Positions 4,534 to 5,651 of a stretch of 5,651 bases of DNA are shown piece after piece. Made by a program: the position numbers and the translations under genes. The DNA lies in NCBI GenBank assembly GCA_036559665.1, contig DATBSS010000602.1:1-5651 (forward strand). The letters run 5' to 3'. Below the pieces are notes generated by a model. It was given only the letters and a program-made list of their open reading frames with translations. It had not been told where the DNA came from and made no database searches. How positions within the stretch are numbered: position 1 is the stretch's first letter; each line of letters opens with the position of its first letter. The DNA comes from DASRBA01 sp036559665 (GTDB taxonomy: Bacteria > Myxococcota > Myxococcia > Myxococcales > Myxococcaceae).

Positions 4534-5651
4534 GTGCGTCGCCTCGACTCGCCCAGCACCGCCGCCCCGCGCGCTCCGGCCCGCCCGTCCGGGGATGCCT
4601 CCGCGCCCGCGCCCGCCACCCAGAGCGCTCCGGCCTCCGAGCCCGCCTCCGCCACCGCGGACCGTTTCCAGGCCCGCGCCGACCGGCCGCCACCAAACGA
4701 TGGTGTCCCGACGCGTCAGCCGCAAGCGCCGATCCCGCAGCGCCCGCTGGGCTTCGAGGCCGTCCCGCAGGACGCCGCCGCCGAGCAGACCGTCTCCAAG
4801 AGCGCCGCGCCCGCCGCGCCGGTGAAGGACAACCAGACCACCTCTTCCACGATTCACTTCGACGAGGACGTCGACCTCTCCAGCCTGAAGGCGAACCTGG
4901 ACGTCTCGCACACCTGGCGCGGCGATCTGGTGGTGAAGCTCACCTCGCCGTCCGGCAAGACCGCCACGCTCTCCGACCGGAAGGGCGGTAGCCAGGACGA
5001 CCTCAAGGGCGCCTTCGACCTCTCGGAGACCTTCAAGGGCGAGAGCACCAAGGGCGACTGGACGCTGACGGTGGAGGACAAGGCGGCGCGCGACGAGGGG
5101 ACCCTGAACGCCTGGAGCCTGGAGGCGACCGGGGCGCCGAAGGAGCCGCCCAAGCCGGCGGTGGAGCCGGTGGCGATCTCCGACGTGGAGTCGCGCTACG
5201 GGTGGTCGGCGGGGAGCTGGCAGGACAAGCTGCTCCAGGCCGCGGACCGCAAGACCGGGAGCCCCGACGGGAAGGTCACCGTCAAGGAGCTGGACGAGTA
5301 CCTGGCGGCGCCGGACGACCTGCAGTTCCTCTCCAGCGGCGTGATGCAGCAGGAGCGCGCGCAGGTGGCGGCCGGCCCCAAGCAGGTGGCGGACTTCACC
5401 GAGGGCTGGCAGCGGAACATGGCCCAGGCGGCGGATGGCAACCACGACGGGTCGCTCAACTCTGGAGAGCTCAATTCGTACCTGACGAAGGTGAAGAGCG
5501 CGGGGACGAGCGCGACCACCCAGTGGATGCCGGACCAGAAGGCGGCGCCCTTCGACAGCCGGATCGCCGACTTCACCAAGGAGGCGGACTTCCTCACCCC
5601 CAAGGGCGGCCTGCCGAACGGGACCCTCCTCTCCAAGAACTACATGCGCAT
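4534..5651 (+). CDS. P-domain and EF-hand protein, C-terminus beyond the window
   Basis: The frame runs open from GTG 4534 to the right edge (372 codons plus two bases). Residues 1-98 are Pro/Ala/Ser-rich with no hydrophobic signal peptide and include GFEAVP (73-78). Residues about 100-200 form a proprotein-convertase P (P/Homo B) domain: SHTWRGDLVVKLTSPSG (125-141), LSDRKGG (146-152), FKGESTKGDWTLTVED (167-182) and GTLNAWSLEATG (189-200). P domains usually sit beside secreted serine proteases and stabilise or target them; no protease is visible here. Residues 222-320 hold an EF-hand pair: a variant loop with DGKVTVKE (245-252) and a canonical loop D301-G-N-H-D305-G-S-L-N-S-G-E312, which should bind calcium. 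The last visible residues (ADFLTPKGG, then NGTLLSKNYMR) appear to start another domain. Function is unknown; an exported, calcium-dependent protein is the likely theme. It is divergent from the amidohydrolase gene. Confidence 0.88.
   Translation, partial: MRRLDSPSTAAPRAPARPSGDASAPAPATQSAPASEPASATADRFQARADRPPPNDGVPTRQPQAPIPQRPLGFEAVPQDAAAEQTVSKSAAPAAPVKDNQTTSSTIHFDEDVDLSSLKANLDVSHTWRGDLVVKLTSPSGKTATLSDRKGGSQDDLKGAFDLSETFKGESTKGDWTLTVEDKAARDEGTLNAWSLEATGAPKEPPKPAVEPVAISDVESRYGWSAGSWQDKLLQAADRKTGSPDGKVTVKELDEYLAAPDDLQFLSSGVMQQERAQVAAGPKQVADFTEGWQRNMAQAADGNHDGSLNSGELNSYLTKVKSAGTSATTQWMPDQKAAPFDSRIADFTKEADFLTPKGGLPNGTLLSKNYMR

Noticed and set aside
3678..4991. A 437-codon plus-strand open frame across the amidohydrolase and P-domain genes
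   Set aside because: It is composed of His, Arg, Pro and Ala runs, crosses an intergenic region and opposes recognisable protein motifs on the other strand and frame.
4447..5445. A 332-codon minus-strand open frame opposite the P-domain gene
   Set aside because: It has low-complexity Arg/Leu/Gly composition, while the plus-strand frame holds a clear P domain and an EF-hand.

Overview
The window is very GC-rich, with third codon positions almost all G or C. The gene mix is a pyruvate carboxylase, two lipoprotein-type genes and two Ala/Pro/Gly-rich proteins with disordered N-termini that look built for export but lack a Sec signal. This suggests a myxobacterium-like member of the Myxococcota. 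That assignment is inferred from composition and gene style; no rRNA or other phylogenetic marker is present.

Layout, left to right. (1) 2-1186 (+): the C-terminal third of pyruvate carboxylase, cut by the left edge and ending with the biotin-carrying domain. (2) 1187-1353: a short gap that opens with an AT-rich island full of small repeats and ends with a candidate promoter motif. (3) 1354-2715 (+): a protein with tandem Ala/Pro/Gln repeats, a charged helical segment, a roughly 90-residue polyglycine-rich linker and a C-terminal domain with an HELGH zinc-protease motif. (4) 2749-3297 (-): a small lipoprotein of the PrcB type, convergent with the metalloprotease-like gene and only 33 bases from it. 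(5) 3450-4364 (-): a lipoprotein-type amidohydrolase gene that appears damaged. It keeps both ends of the family but lacks the middle of the barrel, and a stretch of about 100 bases is read in the wrong frame. (6) 4365-4533: a divergent intergenic region with an AT-rich patch and a 9-base direct repeat spaced 50 bases apart. (7) 4534-5651 (+): a GTG-started gene, open at the right edge, with a Pro/Ala-rich N-terminus, a proprotein-convertase P domain and an EF-hand pair.

How the parts may relate. Pyruvate carboxylase is housekeeping metabolism. The rest looks like an accessory island of cell-surface or exported proteins. The metalloprotease-like gene and the P-domain gene are the most interesting pair: neither has a Sec signal peptide, both have long low-complexity N-terminal regions containing a GF(D/E)A(A/V)P motif, and both have the same 10-base sequence GTCCCGATAA shortly upstream. 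A co-regulated pair of non-classically exported proteins is a testable inference, not something the sequence proves. The PrcB-type lipoprotein beside a protease-like gene is suggestive only.

No tRNA, rRNA, CRISPR array, insertion sequence or attachment site was seen. No intergenic stretch exceeds 300 bases.
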